DNA of 35,294 bases from the NCBI GenBank assembly GCA_030452275.1, contig JAKDMR010000002.1, positions 1 to 35,294 on the forward strand, written 5' to 3'. The position numbers and the translations under genes were made by a program. Origin of the DNA: Candidatus Nitrosocosmicus sp. Its GTDB lineage: Archaea; Thermoproteota; Nitrososphaeria; Nitrososphaerales; Nitrososphaeraceae. Positions 33,116-35,294 of the stretch are shown here, piece by piece. The notes below the pieces were generated by a model that worked only from the letters and a program-made list of their open reading frames with translations, ran no database searches and was not told the DNA's origin. How positions within the stretch are numbered: position 1 is the first letter of the stretch; each line of letters starts with the position of its first letter.

Positions 33116-33510
33116 GGACCGGTTTTATTCTCAAATCCTCCTAGATTAGCTAGGATGACATTAACAATTTTTTCGTGATCTGCTTCTTTCTCAAGTGATA
33201 GTCTAATTATGTGCCCACTGATTGGAAAAGAAAGCATTTTAATTTTTTTCCTGACTGTCAGGGAATAAACCACCTCCCCTAATTTAGAGTCAAAATCAGT
33301 ATGTAGTTTTGAAATTAGGGCAAATTCCATGTATATTTTTACAGATTCAGTCTCAGATTCCAGTGAAATTTTCCCAGGTCTCATTCCACCATACACCAAT
33401 CTGCCCATATCGTCTATCAATCCTACGAATCTGATGGCTGGGTCTAGTCCTATAATAAAATCGTAAATAGTTTTATAGTCTAATTTATTTTCCTTGATCA
33501 ATACTTTCAC
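33112..33510 (-). CDS. Small cytosolic protein of a thaumarchaeal DUF6659-like type
   Basis: A 132-aa soluble alpha/beta protein. The pattern IYDFIIGLDPAIRFVGLIDDMGRLVYGGMRPG at the N-terminus, a middle helix (IYMEFALISKLHTDF), LGEVVYSLTVRKKIKMLSFPI and a final helix with DHEKIVNVILANL recall a family common and multi-copy in ammonia-oxidising archaea (DUF6659 from memory), with a Roadblock/profilin-like strand-helix order. A sensory or scaffold role is plausible but unproven. The start is GTG at 33510; there is no ATG before the conserved block. It is convergent with the previous gene (4-nt overlap), and a gene-free kilobase lies upstream of its start. Confidence 0.7.
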   Translation of the reverse strand: MKVLIKENKLDYKTIYDFIIGLDPAIRFVGLIDDMGRLVYGGMRPGKISLESETESVKIYMEFALISKLHTDFDSKLGEVVYSLTVRKKIKMLSFPISGHIIRLSLEKEADHEKIVNVILANLGGFENKTGP

Positions 33511-33736
33511 CGACTAGAATCAAATGCCAGACCAGCATATTTAGCTTTGGTAAAAATCGTTAGGAAGCAGTTTCCTGAATCCTCCACTAAACTCACATAC
33601 CAATTAGACACCGGGCTTGAAAACTAATGTACTACATATTTGGTGCGCCGTTGAATAACAACAACCAATTAAAATTTCTTAAGTTGAAAGTGTTGAAGGT
33701 AATTGAGATAAAAGAACGTCGATGTGAATAGAGTTC

Positions 33737-33865
33737 AGTTTAAACTTGTAAATGGGGTGACAACAAATCCTTTTGTTGTTACAACCTAATCCTAGCAAGT
33801 CAATCATATTGAAAAGCAAAAGTGAGGTTGGCTGACTATGGATTAAAGCACGACCCCACTTTTAC
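33737..33865 (+). ncRNA. Candidate structured RNA (two hairpins behind a TATA-like box)
   Basis: AGTTTAAACT at 33737-33746 could serve as a TATA box. Hairpin 1 has a perfect 8-bp stem: ACAACAAA (33760-33767), loop TCCT, TTTGTTGT (33772-33779). Hairpin 2 pairs 33818-33830 (AAAAGTGAGGTTG) with 33851-33863 (CGACCCCACTTTT): 11 Watson-Crick pairs, one U-G wobble and one A-C mismatch, with a 20-nt loop whose ends can add GCT/AGC pairing. The U-G pair favours the plus strand. I recognise no RNA family, and hairpin 1 may lie at or just before the transcription start. The hairpins could equally be protein-binding DNA sites. Confidence 0.3.
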
Positions 33866-33940
33866 TGATGCGTGCCGATCTTTCTAGACCAGTTCGTATT
33901 TAAGAATAATCATTAAAGTATAAAAAGGATGATCATTTCG

Positions 33941-33963
33941 TTGGGAATTCATTTGGGAATTCA
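33941..33963. repeat. Two-copy direct repeat, 12-bp period
   Basis: TTGGGAATTCA occurs at 33941-33951 and 33953-33963, one base apart. Each copy contains the palindrome GAATTC. The 12-bp period is near one helical turn, so two proteins could bind on nearly the same face. It may also be simple slippage. Confidence 0.6.
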
Positions 33964-34330
33964 ATAAAAACTATCACGTTGTAGAAAACCAACTAAAGGT
34001 TTAACCCAAGATCTTAATGTGGAACGAAAAGAAAAGAAAATAAATAGTTAGAAAATTAATTGCCACGTTGATCCATTTGGACATTGTGATGTTTTAATGG
34101 CTTGTTAAAAGAGTATTAATACGAAAATAATTTTTTATGTTCTAAGCATTCCTATTTTTTATGCGACAAGTCTTGAGGATACAACAAGACAAACTGCTCG
34201 CAATCATTTAGACTATAACAAATCGAACCGAGGTTCATGACTTATTGCTTAATGATTAGCCTACCTAGATATTTTCATATCAATCTTACTACGAATTCAA
34301 GATAGAAATTAGCCGAATTTGGCATTGCAC

Positions 34331-34470
34331 TGCTTTGTTGCCTAATTATGAAAATCGTCATCTGATGATTTTTTCTTCACAATATAACGCGAAATCCGTT
34401 AATCCTTTATAATCACATATGACCAAAAAAGTCAAGAAATTAACAGAAAATTGAATTAGGCAACAAAGCA
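34331..34470. mobile_element. 140-bp miniature inverted-repeat element (MITE-like) with 8-bp target duplication
   Basis: The ends are a perfect 17-bp terminal inverted repeat: TGCTTTGTTGCCTAATT at 34331-34347 and its exact reverse complement at 34454-34470. Flush against both outer ends is the same 8-bp direct repeat CATTGCAC (34323-34330 and 34471-34478), the mark of a target-site duplication. The 106-nt interior is AT-rich and has no coding capacity, so movement would need a transposase from a full-length relative elsewhere. An 8-bp duplication occurs in several insertion-sequence families (IS1, IS6, ISL3, IS256 among others), so the family is not fixed by it. The exact match of both repeats and duplications suggests a recent insertion. 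Confidence 0.85.
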
Positions 34471-34484
34471 CATTGCACTACAAA

Positions 34485-34494
34485 TTATATTTAA
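34485..34494 (+). promoter_or_regulatory. TATA-like box abutting the miniature element
   Basis: TTATATTTAA lies 27-36 nt before the ATG at 34521 and only 14 bp inside from the right end of the mobile element (6 bp from its target duplication). The box itself belongs to the host sequence, but whatever once lay upstream of it has been displaced by the insertion. Confidence 0.45.
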
Positions 34495-34520
34495 GGATCA
34501 TTCAATGAAATACAATTCAA

Positions 34521-35087
34521 ATGCAAAGAGGATTCAAGGTCTTAATTATAAGTGGTGCTCTATTCTTATCTTCAATAATTGTATTCTTTATGTGGGGGAT
34601 GTCCTTTAGTGGTATGTTCATTCAGAACAATCCAACTCTCTCAACAAACCAAATAACACTTGATCCATTAACGGCTTATAATTCCAGTATTTTCATTAAT
34701 TCTACTGATAAGCTGCTCACTATTACTATTGATTCTATTGACAATGATCAGGTAGTGCTTAATGAATTAGTAACTGATCCAAATGGAAAAATTGTATCTA
34801 ATTCTACTTTTATAAAAACCTATTTTTCTACTATAACTCCAAATTCAACTGGAAGGTATGATATTTCGGTGTTTAACCTAGACCAAAACAACAAGGCCTC
34901 AGTTTATCTATTTTTCGGGAATTTGCCCTTCTTAAAGGAGAACGGTGAAATAGACCTAAGTAGTTTTGGTGGCCTGGTTTTAGGAGTAATTTTATTTATC
35001 GGAGGATTGATAAGTTTTATTATCGGTATAATTCTATATCTTAAGGATAGAAACAAAGAAAAGTACCGTGGTTTCATACCTAGATAA
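34521..35087 (+). CDS. Double-anchored surface protein, unknown function
   Basis: A 188-aa protein with a hydrophobic N-terminal segment (about residues 7-33, LIISGALFLSSIIVFFMWGM) and a second at about 149-174 (GLVLGVILFIGGLISFIIGI), followed by a basic tail (KDRNKEKYRGFIPR) expected to face the cytoplasm. The 115 or so residues between are Ser/Thr/Asn-rich with several N-x-S/T sequons and alternating hydrophobic strands (LLTITIDSI, GRYDISVFNL, ASVYLFFGN), resembling a small extracytoplasmic beta-sandwich such as those in archaeal surface or CUB/GOLD-like domains. No family is recognised. Its promoter borders a recently inserted miniature element, so expression may have been altered. Confidence 0.65.
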   Translation: MQRGFKVLIISGALFLSSIIVFFMWGMSFSGMFIQNNPTLSTNQITLDPLTAYNSSIFINSTDKLLTITIDSIDNDQVVLNELVTDPNGKIVSNSTFIKTYFSTITPNSTGRYDISVFNLDQNNKASVYLFFGNLPFLKENGEIDLSSFGGLVLGVILFIGGLISFIIGIILYLKDRNKEKYRGFIPR

Positions 35088-35294
35088 AGCTAACATATTT
35101 TGATCTCATTACCTTGGTCCAAACAAGCCCTTTAATTAAAAGTGTAATAATGTTGCAAAAGGCGGTCCTATAAGAAGCCTTACTTTGAGATTTCCAGATA
35201 CAAGAGAAAATGACACAAACATTCAAAATTTTCTGATTTATTAGTATGGTATGAAAAGGAATTATCTAATAAATTATTCTTATGTGAACACGAA
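35088..35294. other. Window end, no gene seen
   Basis: The last 207 nt after the anchored protein are AT-rich with no open frame that begins with a credible start, no repeat and no RNA signature. A gene beyond the edge cannot be judged. Confidence 0.5.

Larger units (their letters stand above)
33511..34320. other. Gene-free tract with hairpins and short repeats
   Basis: No open frame worth calling on either strand. It contains two hairpins (33760-33779 and 33818-33863), a TTTAAA palindrome (33737-33746), an 11-bp direct repeat with 12-bp period (TTGGGAATTCA at 33941 and 33953) and a small inverted repeat GAACC-GA-GGTTC (34225-34236). The part from 33740 to 33890 looks richer in G and C than its surroundings. 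No tRNA T-loop or rRNA signature was found. Confidence 0.65.

Noticed and set aside
34225..34236. Inverted repeat GAACC-GA-GGTTC, considered as part of a tRNA arm
   Set aside because: No acceptor, D or T arm around it; the 2-nt loop makes it a DNA palindrome at most.
1..35294. CRISPR array, prophage, toxin-antitoxin pair or other defence island
   Set aside because: No regularly spaced repeats, nuclease or phage genes were seen; the only DNA-modifying gene is the orphan methyltransferase.

Overview
This window looks like a chromosome segment of an ammonia-oxidising thaumarchaeon (Nitrososphaerales, possibly Nitrosocosmicus-like; the genus is a guess). The archaeal signs are a class I lysyl-tRNA synthetase, the archaeal entry to the shikimate pathway (ADH synthase plus dehydroquinate synthase II), a GHMP-type shikimate kinase, archaeal NMN adenylyltransferase, a CofG/CofH pair for coenzyme F420, and Elp3. 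A stand-alone B12-binding mutase subunit fits the thaumarchaeal 3-hydroxypropionate/4-hydroxybutyrate carbon cycle. The DNA is AT-rich. Many starts (ATG, GTG or TTG) have a TATA-like box about 25-36 nt upstream and little room for a leader, as expected for leaderless archaeal mRNAs.

Layout. 1-1.6 kb: a GlmU-like left-handed beta-helix protein and a small exported or anchored protein. 1.6-5.9 kb: Rieske protein and cysS on the minus strand, divergent from metG-nadM. 6.4-10 kb: an EgtD-like methyltransferase and cofG-cofH (minus). 10.1-11.6 kb: B12-binding mutase subunit (plus), convergent with ilvC (minus). 11.7-23.9 kb: an aromatic amino-acid block, all minus, with aroA', aroB', aroD, aroE, aroK, aroA, aroC, a chorismate mutase-aminotransferase fusion and a TyrA-like dehydrogenase; tatC and an orphan DNA methyltransferase sit inside it. 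24-31.3 kb: nadE (minus), then citrate synthase, purM, elp3 and lysS (plus). 31.4-35.3 kb: lineage-type membrane and small proteins, a gene-free kilobase with strong hairpins, and a 140-bp miniature inverted-repeat element with a perfect target duplication.

Together the aromatic genes encode an apparently continuous route from aspartate semialdehyde plus a deoxy-ketosugar phosphate through 3-dehydroquinate, shikimate and chorismate to prephenate and 4-hydroxyphenylpyruvate/tyrosine. A prephenate dehydratase for phenylalanine is not seen here. The most notable non-textbook items are the miniature element at 34331-34470, a candidate structured RNA near 33.75-33.87 kb, a polytopic membrane protein with a gapless internal duplication of a His-pair motif, the chorismate mutase-aminotransferase fusion, and the orphan m4C-type methyltransferase. 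I saw no CRISPR array, rRNA, tRNA or prophage, and no clearly new defence system.
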